This document shows, piece after piece, positions 1 through 9,603 of a stretch of DNA of 64,000 nt. Both the position numbers and the translations under genes were made by a program. Location of the stretch: contig JAHBTN010000005.1 in assembly GCA_019638575.1 (NCBI GenBank), positions 62,001 to 126,000 on the forward strand, read 5' to 3'. This stretch comes from Ferruginibacter sp. (GTDB taxonomy: Bacteria; Bacteroidota; Bacteroidia; Chitinophagales; Chitinophagaceae). Every line of letters starts with the position of its first letter. Position 1 is the first letter of the stretch. The notes under the pieces were generated by a model. It did no database searches, was not told where the DNA came from, and saw only the letters and a list, made by a program, of their open reading frames with translations.

Positions 1-635
1 AGAACCGAGTTTGGCTGCCTGCTGCAATCCTGGTCGGTGTATGGAAAATCGGCATAAGACACTACACCTTTTTTTTGCATAAACTCCATGGCGTTTTGTA
101 TATAGGCTCCCTGGCATCCATCTAAACCAATTTGGTTATACACAAATGCAGGACTGTATGCCGTACTGTTGCCGCTTTGCCCGGTTGATGCCGCTTCTAC
201 AATTGTACGTGCAGCATATACACTGCTCCATGCAACGCAGGATCCTTGCTGCCCCTGGTTACGGCGGTCGGGTGCAAATTTTAATAATGATACCGCTTCA
301 GGTAAAGGGTTTTTGCTGTTATCATCGGCAAGGCCTTCGTACACACTTGCTTTTTTAAACTGCTCGGGGCTAAAGTTATAGCCGCTCTGCGAAAAAAGGC
401 TTTGTATAATATTGGAGCCCCCGCAGGAACTGTTCTTAAAAAATAAAAAATAAGCAGCAGCGCCAACAGCCAGCAGCAATAAAATTTTTTTCATGCCGCC
501 GCCGCCCCTGAACAAGCCAAGCAGCAAGGGCAAAAAATTTAAAAGGCTTCCGCCACCGCCGCCTCGGCCACCCGATGTGTTACTGTCGTCAAAGTCCTGT
601 TGATCCTGCGGATCATCTTCCATACGTATAGGCAT
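1..635 (-). CDS. Papain-family (C1A) cysteine peptidase, membrane-anchored, 3' end outside window
   Basis: Partial gene: 211 codons are visible and the C-terminal part, with the catalytic His and Asn, lies beyond base 1. The start ATG is at 635. The order is a short acidic N-terminus, a Gly-rich stretch (about residues 21-48), one membrane segment (about 49-66), then a peptidase domain. The motif QGQQGSCVAWSS (Cys about 133) matches the papain oxyanion Gln and nucleophile Cys, and the later GCQGAY...GVVSYADFPY matches the papain region after the active-site helix. Family knowledge suggests an envelope-facing peptidase; the substrate is unknown. The 213-bp AT-rich gap to pbpC holds nothing I can name. 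Confidence 0.8.
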   Translation of the reverse strand, partial: MPIRMEDDPQDQQDFDDSNTSGGRGGGGGSLLNFLPLLLGLFRGGGGMKKILLLLAVGAAAYFLFFKNSSCGGSNIIQSLFSQSGYNFSPEQFKKASVYEGLADDNSKNPLPEAVSLLKFAPDRRNQGQQGSCVAWSSVYAARTIVEAASTGQSGNSTAYSPAFVYNQIGLDGCQGAYIQNAMEFMQKKGVVSYADFPYTDQDCSRQPNSV

Positions 636-848
636 AATTAAAAACTTTAGGTTTAAAAGTAAGAAGTTTTTTATAAATAACTGCCCGGTTTTTATCTACC
701 TATACGATTGGGCTGTAATTAATTCAACATGATGATTTTACTTTTTGGATATTTGATGCTGTATTTAAAATCAACTTTCTTTTATTAATCATAAATATTA
801 AATAATAATTTCAATAACTATAAAATTTCGTTATTTAAAATTATAAGT

Positions 849-3266
849 TTATTTCTCTTTTTCCAAAACCTCAAACTGCCTCGAAACACTGATGCCGTTT
901 TCATCTACCAATGTGATGATATGCTTGCCGGGCGCAGGATTTAATGCTATTTGGTGAAAATTTTGTGTGGTGCCAATAAATTCATCATCGAGGCTCCAAT
1001 AAATTTTTGCACCTGCCCGGCGATGTGCTGCCGTAAAAATTGTTTTGCCACGTTCGCCATTAATTTCGAGCGGCACATAAATTTTTGCATCGGGCTGCGG
1101 ATAAATAATCTCAATCAGTTTTCCTGTTTCGGCAAATTCGCAACCGGGTTTAAATGGTGGCAACGGTGCATAATCAATATTCCGTTGTTTATAATAATAT
1201 TCCATGGCAGGCGTAAGTACAAACCAACTTTTGTGCTGCATATTTGATGGTGATTCGCATGACTCTGTAACACGGTATTTTCCTGTAGCATCAAGGTGTA
1301 TCATTTTATGATACGGGCATAGCGGAACTTTTAAGCCATTGGGCTGCGAGAATAAAGTATCCACATCTGGACAATCAATATTGGCACGGTAACCACTTTG
1401 CCTGCACACAGGCACAAACGAAAAATTGTATTTGGGTTTTTCAAACCATTTGTTATTAGGCAGCAACCTGAAAATATCAAACAGCACCGGCGCTGCAGCC
1501 TGCACGCCAACCAATCCCGGCCTGCCTTCTCCATCGGTATTGCCCACCCATACCGCCACTACGTTTTTTGGGGTAACACCTACTGCCCATCCATCTCTAA
1601 AACCAAAGCTGGTGCCGGTTTTCCATGCAATTTTTTGTGAAGAAGCAAATTGTTGCCATAGCCCTTCTTCGCCCGGCCGCATCACATCCTGCATAGCCTG
1701 GAAAGAAAAATAAATACTTGTAGCATCAAGTGGAATGTAGTTGGTTGATAGTTGTTGGTTATTGGTTGTTGATGGATGATTGTTGGTTTTGCTGTTACCA
1801 AAAATATAATTGGGTGGATGAAAATCTGCTGCATTTATTTTGCCATGATTTTTTGTTTGATGATTAAGTGTACGTGCCATAGATGCATACACGCCTGCAA
1901 GGTCCCAGGGGGTTACTTCGCAACCGCCCAATATTAAACTGAGGCCGTAAAAATCGGCATTGTTATTTAATGTAGTGATGCCGCACTGTTGCAGGGTTTC
2001 GTAAAAACGCTGGTACTTATATTGCTGCAACATTTTTACAGCAGGCACATTTAAACTTCTTGAAAGCGCCAGGTGTGCCGGTACGGCGCCATCATAATTA
2101 AGATCAAAATTTTTTGGTGCATAACTTCCAATCTGCGTGGGTATATCGGGGATGATGGTATTGGGCAAAATTAACCCATCGCTAAGCATGGCTGCATATA
2201 AAATGGGTTTTAATGCACTGCCGGGGCTTCGTGGCGCTGCTATCACATCTACATCGGCTTCCATTTCTTTGTTGTGTGCATCTTTTATATTGCCCACATA
2301 AGCAAGTGTGTTGCCGGTTTCCACATCAAGCACTATAGCACACACATTGTTTATTCCGTTTCCTTTTAAAACCGATTGATGTTCCTGCACAATTACCGAA
2401 ACATTTTTTTGCAGGTTGCCATCAATGGTGGTTTTTATTTTTGTTTCTTGTTTCCAGGTTTTATTATCTTTTATAAACCGTTGCATCAAGTGCGGTGCAT
2501 TTTGCGGCAGCCGCAAAGGTGCATCGGGCAAAGGTTCCAGCACCGACAGTTGGGCCGTGGCTTTATCAATTTTTCCATCGGCCAATAGTTTATCAATTAA
2601 CTGATTTCTTTTTAGCAATAAGATGTTACGGTTTTTTCCAGGGTGTACCAGCGATGGCGCATTGGGCAACACAGCCAGTGCCGCCATTTCGCCCCAACTC
2701 AATTTATCGGCGCTGCGGCCATAGTAGCGCCAGGCTGCCGCATCTAACCCTACAATGTTGCTGCCAAAAGGTGCATGGCTTGCATACAAGGCTAAAATGT
2801 TTTTTTTTGAATAAGATAATTCAAGCCTAATGGCCAATATGCTTTCGGAAATCTTATTCCAGATATTACGTTTATTATCTTTTTTTGAAAGCCGTATCAC
2901 CTGCATGCTGATGGTGCTGCCGCCTTGTACCACGCCTTTATTTTTTATATTTTTTATGATGGCCCTTGCAATGGCAAGCGGGTCAACACCGGGGTGTTTA
3001 AAAAAACGTTTGTCTTCAAAAGTAGTGATGCAGTCAATAAATTTTTGCGGCACATTTTTGTTGTACGGAAAACGCCATTGCCCGTCGGCAGCAATGCTTG
3101 CATTGAGCAGGTTGCCATCTTTATCTTCAATTACATAACAGGTTGGTGATGTAAATAATTTTGATGGCAGGGCAAGCCAGAACCATATCAATACAACGGC
3201 CATCAACAACAGCTTTGTTTTTGTTGAAGCCAGCAAGGGCCTTAATTTGGTGAGAAAACTTTTCAA
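849..3266 (-). CDS. pbpC: Penicillin-binding protein 1C, bifunctional peptidoglycan glycosyltransferase/transpeptidase
   Basis: Class A PBP of 805 aa that polymerises glycan strands and has a transpeptidase domain. A membrane anchor lies at about residues 17-33. The glycosyltransferase motif EDKRFFKHPGVD is at 84-95 and GGSTISMQ at 115-122. Transpeptidase motifs are SALK at 350-353, SLN at 404-406 and KTGT at 549-552. The C-terminal about 150 residues fit the PBP1C-specific domain. The start is TTG at 3266; the next ATG falls inside the membrane segment. An Asn/Thr-rich stretch near residues 490-510 looks like a low-complexity insertion. It lies downstream of the alpha-2-macroglobulin gene, a pairing known from E. 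coli pbpC/yfhM. Confidence 0.93.
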   Translation of the reverse strand: MKSFLTKLRPLLASTKTKLLLMAVVLIWFWLALPSKLFTSPTCYVIEDKDGNLLNASIAADGQWRFPYNKNVPQKFIDCITTFEDKRFFKHPGVDPLAIARAIIKNIKNKGVVQGGSTISMQVIRLSKKDNKRNIWNKISESILAIRLELSYSKKNILALYASHAPFGSNIVGLDAAAWRYYGRSADKLSWGEMAALAVLPNAPSLVHPGKNRNILLLKRNQLIDKLLADGKIDKATAQLSVLEPLPDAPLRLPQNAPHLMQRFIKDNKTWKQETKIKTTIDGNLQKNVSVIVQEHQSVLKGNGINNVCAIVLDVETGNTLAYVGNIKDAHNKEMEADVDVIAAPRSPGSALKPILYAAMLSDGLILPNTIIPDIPTQIGSYAPKNFDLNYDGAVPAHLALSRSLNVPAVKMLQQYKYQRFYETLQQCGITTLNNNADFYGLSLILGGCEVTPWDLAGVYASMARTLNHQTKNHGKINAADFHPPNYIFGNSKTNNHPSTTNNQQLSTNYIPLDATSIYFSFQAMQDVMRPGEEGLWQQFASSQKIAWKTGTSFGFRDGWAVGVTPKNVVAVWVGNTDGEGRPGLVGVQAAAPVLFDIFRLLPNNKWFEKPKYNFSFVPVCRQSGYRANIDCPDVDTLFSQPNGLKVPLCPYHKMIHLDATGKYRVTESCESPSNMQHKSWFVLTPAMEYYYKQRNIDYAPLPPFKPGCEFAETGKLIEIIYPQPDAKIYVPLEINGERGKTIFTAAHRRAGAKIYWSLDDEFIGTTQNFHQIALNPAPGKHIITLVDENGISVSRQFEVLEKEK

Positions 3267-3405
3267 TTAAATCGTAAGTATCCTGTTTGTTTTTTGAAAA
3301 ATATCAAGAGTTACAAATCAAATTTCATGCACTTAAAATTACTGAACAGTTTAATAAATTTTTATAGCAGGATAATTTTACATATTACTTTCAGCATTTA
3401 ACAAT

Positions 3406-3451
3406 AAACCTGGATGCTTGTTTTTTAAACAATAAACATGCATCCAGGTTT
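3406..3451. repeat. Hairpin between alpha-2-macroglobulin gene and pbpC
   Basis: Perfect 12-bp inverted repeat AAACCTGGATGC (3406-3417) and GCATCCAGGTTT (3440-3451), with an inner TTGTTT/AAACAA pairing in the loop. It starts 9 bp after the stop of the leftward gene at 3461. There is no clean T-tract on either strand, so it could be a weak terminator, an mRNA 3'-end stabiliser or a processing site between the two genes. Confidence 0.55.
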
Positions 3452-3460
3452 TAAAAAATA

Positions 3461-6400
3461 TTACGGCTTCACCACTTCCACCCATTTACCATTTACAGCA
3501 GCGCTGATATGGTTATCGTACATGGCTTCGCAGGTTGTGGCCGGTAAAAAGTAACGCCCCAGGTACGATGCATTCAACTGTACATAATAAGTGTATGATT
3601 GATTAGCGCCAATGTTGAAATAAGTGTACAGCCTGTCGTCTCTTATATCCTGGTAGGTTGAAGGCGATGATTTAAATGCGCCTTCACCATCAAACATCCT
3701 TGCATTTAATATTTCCCATCCGCTTGGGAAAACCTGGCTCAATGCCATGTCAGCGTAATAACCTCTCTTGCCCGGGTTGGTGATGGTAACTTTTGCAATA
3801 AAGTCGGTGCCTTGTGCAAGTTTGCTTACATCAATGGCAGCGCCATTTTGGTTAATGTAGCTCACATTCATGTTCAGCACAGCAGGATTATTGTTTATAG
3901 TAAGGCTATCGCCTGCCAGCGGTTGCCCCTGTGTTACCAACCGCACATACAAAGTGTTGCTGCCTTTATTGGTGATGGTTACATTACTGCTACCATTTTT
4001 AAATAAAATGGGTACTTGCCTGATATACGTTGTGGCATTGATGTCAACATTTTTTCCATCTATATTTCCGTTAGCAATAATTTTTGCGCCAGATGGATTT
4101 TTGCCACAATATTTTGCAATGGCAATTAATGCATACGCAGTAGTTTGTGTGCTGTACCAGCTATCCTGCGATAATTTTGCTGCAATGGTTGGCAATAGCT
4201 CGGCTGCTTTTGCTGCTTTTGATTTTCCCATTAAAGTTAATGTTTCAAAAACCATGGCCTGATCTCTTAATGAAGAGCCATAAGTAGAGCCGGGTGATGT
4301 GGGTTCATCAAAACTTGTAGGCAGGCCGCTGATAAGGTCTAAGGCAATATTATCCTGCCCGGCAAGTTTATATGCTGCAGCCAACCGCCACTTTGCTTCG
4401 GTTGAAAGGTATTTAAATTCTTTCAACCTGTTCATGGCGCCAAGTTCGGGTGCTTTGGCAAGGGCAAGCGTAAACAAACGATATGCCTGTGTAAGATCGC
4501 CACCATAAAAATTTGTTGTTGAAGGAGCCCAACTGTTTGCTTTGCCACGCTGAAAATTTTTCCATTGCTGCATCATGTAATCGCTAACGAGGTAACCGTT
4601 GTTTTGAGCTTCAATTAAAAAATGACCGGCATAGTTTGTGCCCCATTCATCGCTTTGTGCAATGCCGGGCCAGTAACTAAAGCCGCCATCGGGCCGTTGA
4701 AAGTTTTGCAGTTTTGCAATGCCTGCTTTTATGTTCCTGTCAACCTGAGCTTTTTTAAATTCATCAAGGTCGGTAAGTTGGTTTAATACAAGCTGCGGAA
4801 ATATTGCCGATGTTGTTTGTTCAATACAGCCATGCGGATATTCAATCAAATAATTCAAACGCTTTTGCAAATTCATAGATGGTACGCTTGATATTTCCAA
4901 CACGGCCGTACTTGTTGATGCTACACCAATTGGCGCTGCCATTGTTTTCCATTGCTGCCCTGCAGCCAATACCATTTCGGTAACTTGTGTTATTGGCGGG
5001 TTGGGATTTCTTATATCAAGCTCCACTTCATAGTCAGCTTTTTCGTTGCCCGATGAAGCCAGCAGTTTTACTTTTCCAATACCTACATTGGGTTTCACTT
5101 TCACATCAAAATAAACCATCTCTTCGCCTGTTTGGCTAAACGAAACAGATTGTGCATTGCTGCCAACTACTTCCAGGTAAGGGTTTGATTGTAATGAAAC
5201 ATTTACATTTTTGATATTATTTTCCATTGCAAAAACAGTAACCGGCAGTTTGATGGTTTCGCCGGGGCCAAGCACACGTGGTAGCGTTGCCAGCAACATC
5301 AAAGGTTTTTTAACGGCAACAGCTTTTTCAGTTGCGCCGTAACTACCGTTGCTTGCAGCAATAACCATTGCTCTTACCGAACCAATATAAGAGGGAAGTG
5401 TGAATGATTGTTTTTGTGTTTGATTTTTATTAAGATGAAATGGCCCCAGGTATTTTACAACGGGTTTAAAACGGTTGGCCGACATAGGCTTGCCGGGGCC
5501 GGCTTCATTATCACCGCCGATGGTAAGTATCCTTTCCAAATCGCCGCCCCATGCGCCAATCACATAATCAAACAGGTCGAAACTTTTTACACCCAATGCT
5601 TCCCTTGCATAAAATGCATCATGCGGATTAGGAGTTTTAAATCTTGTAAGATCAAGCAACCCTTCATCAACAATTGCTACACAATAAGTCATCTCTTTAC
5701 CGTTTTGTTCACTTACGGTGAATGAAACATTTTGTTCGGGACGGATGCTGTTTGCAATATTCAACACCGGTTTCAACACCGTGTTTTTATCTTCTACAAA
5801 AATGGGAATTGAGCCATACATGCGTATGGGAAGATCGTTGATGGTTTGCGAATGCGGCTGCAACAAACTTACTGTTGCATATACATTGGGCGCCATTGCT
5901 GCTTCGGCTTTAAATTTAACGGTTGTTTGTCCTTTCTTTGTTTCCTGCCAGAAAGATTTTAAAACTTTTGACCCATTTTCGATGCTCACTAAAACCCTGC
6001 CTGCTTCGCTGCTTGGTATGGTTAACAAAACTTCGTCGCCTACATTATATTTTTCTTTATTGGCAGTAAATGATAACATGGTTGCGGCTGACTGATCTTC
6101 GCCACCGGCCCTTGTTTGCCAGTATGGATCATCAATATAAAATGTGACGCCGGTGGTATGGCCGCTTTTTAAATCTTTTACTAAAATTAAGTATCGGCCC
6201 CATTCATTTTCGGCAGTACGAAAGCTGTAAGTGCCACGGCCATTGGTAAGCTTAAGGGTTTCTTTTTTCAATAATTTATTGTATTCATCCTGCGTAAAGT
6301 TGCTTAGGTTATCGCCACCATCATCCCACCACCAACGCCATTGAATGCGGTAAAACTGTACTTCTACATCTGTTGATCCGCTAATTAAATTTCCTTTGCT

Positions 6401-9058
6401 ATCCACATCTACAATTTGTGCCGTATGATTTTTTCCTGCCAGTAAATAGTCAAAAGGTTTTTCGCCGCTTGGTAATTTTATGCCTGCATAACTTGTGTAT
6501 GGGCTGTATGGCATGCTTACATTATCGATGCTGAAACTTCCTCCCGGTTCAAAAACTTTTACCATCATGTTGGCGCTTAACATGCCCGGCGCCGATTCAT
6601 CAATTTTAAAATCGGTATTCAATGCAGCATTGCCCTGTTCATCCAATGTACCATCATAAATGGTTTTGCTTTGTGTGGAATAATTGGAGGTTGGATTATC
6701 AAATTCAAAACCGGCAAACTTTGCAAATCTTGTACCTTTTGCATATAATGATGCATCAATTTTTGCTTTTAAATTTTTACCAACGGCGCCAAAAAGCCAT
6801 TTGGCATTTAAGGTTCCTGTAGTGGTATTGCCTTTGCCAAGCATAGGGTCTTTTCCAAAATCAAGATTTATCTTTAATCTGTTGGGCATTACGGTTTCTA
6901 CCTTAATTCTTTTTTCGAACTGTGCGCCGCCCACTTTTATTTTTGCCAGCCAGTTACCCGTTGGCGATTGGGCGTCGGTATTGGTTTTAAAAAGATAAAA
7001 ACCATCCTGTGCATTTGTTTGTACAGTATGTGTAAATAACTGCCCCTGCGGTGTAAATAAACTAAATTCAACCGGGTGGTCTTTGGGTAACTTTCCTTCT
7101 TTATCTTCTACAATAAAATTAAGGAACATGGTATCGCCGGGGCGCCATACGCCACGTTCGCCAAAAATAAATCCCTTAATGCCGTTCTTCACTTCTTCGC
7201 CACTAACATCAAAACGGCTAAGGGCAAGCGAACTTCCATCATCTAATTTTAAATAACCACGTTCATTTCCTTTTTTTGCAACCAATAAAAATGGTTTTCT
7301 TTTTAATTCAATATTTGCAAAACCATCGCTGCCGCTTTTTCCTTTGCTGATAATGGTACGCTGGTAATCCATCACTTCAATATCTACAGCATCCATTGGC
7401 TCGGTAGTAAGAATATTGCTTACTGCAACCAACAAACTGTTATCGTTGCCACGCTTGGCGGTAAGGCCAATATTGCTGGCCAAAATATTCCTTGTGGCCC
7501 AGCGGTCTTTGTTGTAATATGATTTACTGGTAGGATCGTCTCTGCGGTTCCAGTTATATCCAAATGGATAATAAGAATCGTACCTGTCCCAAAAAGCATC
7601 ATCTTCATCAACACCGCCGCTGCTGCCGTATTCATTATAATCGCCATAGTATCCATCTTCCTCTTCATCATCTGCCGAAGCAGAAGCAGTATCTGCAGAA
7701 ACATACAATGAGTACTCGGGCCTAAAACCGATGGTAACTTTATAAATAGCACCTTGTTCTGTTTTAAGATACTTATCAATGTCTAACGAAAAATGCTGTT
7801 TCTTATGCAGGTCTAAAGTCTTATCATCATCAAGCCTTAAAGTTTTTTGAACAATGGGTTTACCTACTCGCCTTAATTCGTTGTTGCCATCCAAACTATT
7901 TTCCTGTAAAAACTGTGGTACATTTTGTTCGTAAATTTTTATGATACTGATATCAACCGCATTCAGGTTAATTGATTCAAAAGGTAAAACCAACCTGCCG
8001 CTGGTTGGTAAAATATTTCCTTTGCCATGAATTTTTACTGATGGCATCCGGTTTTCGAAATTGATATTGGCTACAAAGCCTTTGTTCAGCACATCGTTCC
8101 AAATATTTTTAATGCCGGTGTTTACGTTTACGGTATAGTTGCCATCTAATTTACCGTTGGTAAAAAGTTTTACTTCGCTGCCATTAATGGTATATGAAAT
8201 ATCAGATTGCCCGCTAATGGTTACTAATCCTGTAAGGTCCTGGCCAACTTCTATCATATCGCTAAACTGCACCGATGCATATTGTTGAGCATCATTCATT
8301 GGCACAATATTTAAAACTTTAAAATCGCCTTGTGCCGGCACGGTAATATTGCTTTGGCCTTTTACTGCCATGTTCATTGGTTTTCCATCCCAGTTCAGTT
8401 CAATATTGGAAGCAGATTTTTGCCTGTCGATATTATCAATAGTAAAGCGATGTGTTTTTGTAGCATCATTGTGTTGCCAGTTTATTTTAAGTGCATTCTT
8501 ATTGTAAGTGGCACTTAAAAGTTTTTCAATATCCTTTCCTGGTTCTACATCGGCCGTTTCAAGTATACCACTCAATGTCATTTTGTTTTTTACATTGGTG
8601 GCTCTTAAACCTTCGTCGGTAACTTTAAAAGAAGGCGTAACCGTTTTCATGCTGAATTTAAAGTCAGAAAATTTGCTTTCGGTTTTGGTTACCTTGCCCA
8701 GTTTAAAATTCACTTCATACAATTGATCGGGTTTTAACCAGTTATCAGGTTTAAACTCAATGGTACGGGCATCTACCCAGTAAGCTTTACCTTTTACAGA
8801 AGGAGAGATGCTGAACAGGTTTTCTTTTACTGCTTCGCCAACAGAATGTGTTGTGTTTGCATCGGCTGCCAGTTTTATACGCACGGCAGAAGTTTTAGAA
8901 ATGGTGCCGGTGGTATATGCATCAATGTACTTGCTGAAAGCCGGATCCACTTCTATCCATTTATCTTTTTTGCTGCACGAAAAAAATGCAATGGAAATAA
9001 AAATGAACAAACAGCTTGCAATGAAATTTTGATAACGGTTGCTAAGGTGAGATGACAT
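3461..9058 (-). CDS. Bacterial alpha-2-macroglobulin family lipoprotein
   Basis: Very long (1865 aa) envelope protein that, in this family, traps attacking proteases. The N-terminus has a signal peptide ending in the lipobox-like FFSC, so it should be a lipoprotein. The thioester motif CIEQ is intact at residues 1411-1414 in the context YPHGCIEQTTSAIF, followed by the alpha-helical TED-like region. An acidic, Tyr-rich stretch (about 460-500, EEEDGYYGDYNEYG) precedes the MG2-like core. The start is ATG at 9058, with a 147-bp gap to the next gene upstream. Its neighbour pbpC supports the known model in which A2M guards the wall while PBP1C repairs it. Confidence 0.93.
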   Translation of the reverse strand: MSSHLSNRYQNFIASCLFIFISIAFFSCSKKDKWIEVDPAFSKYIDAYTTGTISKTSAVRIKLAADANTTHSVGEAVKENLFSISPSVKGKAYWVDARTIEFKPDNWLKPDQLYEVNFKLGKVTKTESKFSDFKFSMKTVTPSFKVTDEGLRATNVKNKMTLSGILETADVEPGKDIEKLLSATYNKNALKINWQHNDATKTHRFTIDNIDRQKSASNIELNWDGKPMNMAVKGQSNITVPAQGDFKVLNIVPMNDAQQYASVQFSDMIEVGQDLTGLVTISGQSDISYTINGSEVKLFTNGKLDGNYTVNVNTGIKNIWNDVLNKGFVANINFENRMPSVKIHGKGNILPTSGRLVLPFESINLNAVDISIIKIYEQNVPQFLQENSLDGNNELRRVGKPIVQKTLRLDDDKTLDLHKKQHFSLDIDKYLKTEQGAIYKVTIGFRPEYSLYVSADTASASADDEEEDGYYGDYNEYGSSGGVDEDDAFWDRYDSYYPFGYNWNRRDDPTSKSYYNKDRWATRNILASNIGLTAKRGNDNSLLVAVSNILTTEPMDAVDIEVMDYQRTIISKGKSGSDGFANIELKRKPFLLVAKKGNERGYLKLDDGSSLALSRFDVSGEEVKNGIKGFIFGERGVWRPGDTMFLNFIVEDKEGKLPKDHPVEFSLFTPQGQLFTHTVQTNAQDGFYLFKTNTDAQSPTGNWLAKIKVGGAQFEKRIKVETVMPNRLKINLDFGKDPMLGKGNTTTGTLNAKWLFGAVGKNLKAKIDASLYAKGTRFAKFAGFEFDNPTSNYSTQSKTIYDGTLDEQGNAALNTDFKIDESAPGMLSANMMVKVFEPGGSFSIDNVSMPYSPYTSYAGIKLPSGEKPFDYLLAGKNHTAQIVDVDSKGNLISGSTDVEVQFYRIQWRWWWDDGGDNLSNFTQDEYNKLLKKETLKLTNGRGTYSFRTAENEWGRYLILVKDLKSGHTTGVTFYIDDPYWQTRAGGEDQSAATMLSFTANKEKYNVGDEVLLTIPSSEAGRVLVSIENGSKVLKSFWQETKKGQTTVKFKAEAAMAPNVYATVSLLQPHSQTINDLPIRMYGSIPIFVEDKNTVLKPVLNIANSIRPEQNVSFTVSEQNGKEMTYCVAIVDEGLLDLTRFKTPNPHDAFYAREALGVKSFDLFDYVIGAWGGDLERILTIGGDNEAGPGKPMSANRFKPVVKYLGPFHLNKNQTQKQSFTLPSYIGSVRAMVIAASNGSYGATEKAVAVKKPLMLLATLPRVLGPGETIKLPVTVFAMENNIKNVNVSLQSNPYLEVVGSNAQSVSFSQTGEEMVYFDVKVKPNVGIGKVKLLASSGNEKADYEVELDIRNPNPPITQVTEMVLAAGQQWKTMAAPIGVASTSTAVLEISSVPSMNLQKRLNYLIEYPHGCIEQTTSAIFPQLVLNQLTDLDEFKKAQVDRNIKAGIAKLQNFQRPDGGFSYWPGIAQSDEWGTNYAGHFLIEAQNNGYLVSDYMMQQWKNFQRGKANSWAPSTTNFYGGDLTQAYRLFTLALAKAPELGAMNRLKEFKYLSTEAKWRLAAAYKLAGQDNIALDLISGLPTSFDEPTSPGSTYGSSLRDQAMVFETLTLMGKSKAAKAAELLPTIAAKLSQDSWYSTQTTAYALIAIAKYCGKNPSGAKIIANGNIDGKNVDINATTYIRQVPILFKNGSSNVTITNKGSNTLYVRLVTQGQPLAGDSLTINNNPAVLNMNVSYINQNGAAIDVSKLAQGTDFIAKVTITNPGKRGYYADMALSQVFPSGWEILNARMFDGEGAFKSSPSTYQDIRDDRLYTYFNIGANQSYTYYVQLNASYLGRYFLPATTCEAMYDNHISAAVNGKWVEVVKP

Positions 9059-9205
9059 GGTATAAAGTTGAAGTTAAGTTGATACTAGTGTTACACTAAT
9101 ATCGGTATTTTTTATTTGCTATGTAAATGTTGAAATAAATTTTGATTCATGAAATAGCATGAAACTGTTTTTTAGTTAAACAATTTATAAATCAAATAAT
9201 AGCTA

Positions 9206-9598
9206 TCAATTAATCTTTGTTACTGTAACGGTGTAAGCGCTGTTGGTTAATGAAGAATGTATTTCCTGTGTGTAAGTGTTGCCGGAGGTGGAAATGATTT
9301 TCACTTTTATTTCTAAACCGAGAGGAAAGTTGATTTTATTTTCGTTTCGCAGCACTTTATCAAGCTTAAGGGTGTAACTGCAATCGCTTTGCCAGCTTAT
9401 TTTAAAACGTACTACGGCTTTTAAGGCTTCGCTTGATTCTGTTTGATACACACTGTTTCTGTCGGCAATAGTAATAACGCCGGCCCTTGTATCGGCAATC
9501 CTGAATTTGCCTTCTCTTAATTGAAAACAATCGGGTGATTGGCTTACAGCCGCCAAGGGCAATAGTAATAAAAAAAGTATGATTGTTTTTTTCAACAT
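9206..9598 (-). CDS. Small secreted protein of unknown function
   Basis: 130 aa with a clear signal peptide (MLKKTIILFLLLLPLAAVSQS). The mature part has two Cys residues (PDCFQL and QSDCSYTL) that could form a disulfide, and is otherwise predicted beta-rich. I do not recognise a family. It starts 5 bp after lysA ends, so it is probably co-transcribed with lysA, but its composition suggests no role in lysine synthesis. Confidence 0.7.
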   Translation of the reverse strand: MLKKTIILFLLLLPLAAVSQSPDCFQLREGKFRIADTRAGVITIADRNSVYQTESSEALKAVVRFKISWQSDCSYTLKLDKVLRNENKINFPLGLEIKVKIISTSGNTYTQEIHSSLTNSAYTVTVTKIN

Positions 9599-9603
9599 CC
9601 AAT

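Noticed and set aside
3406-3451. Clear rho-independent terminator for the alpha-2-macroglobulin gene
   Set aside because: The stem is strong but no T tract follows on the coding strand, so I list it only as an inverted repeat.
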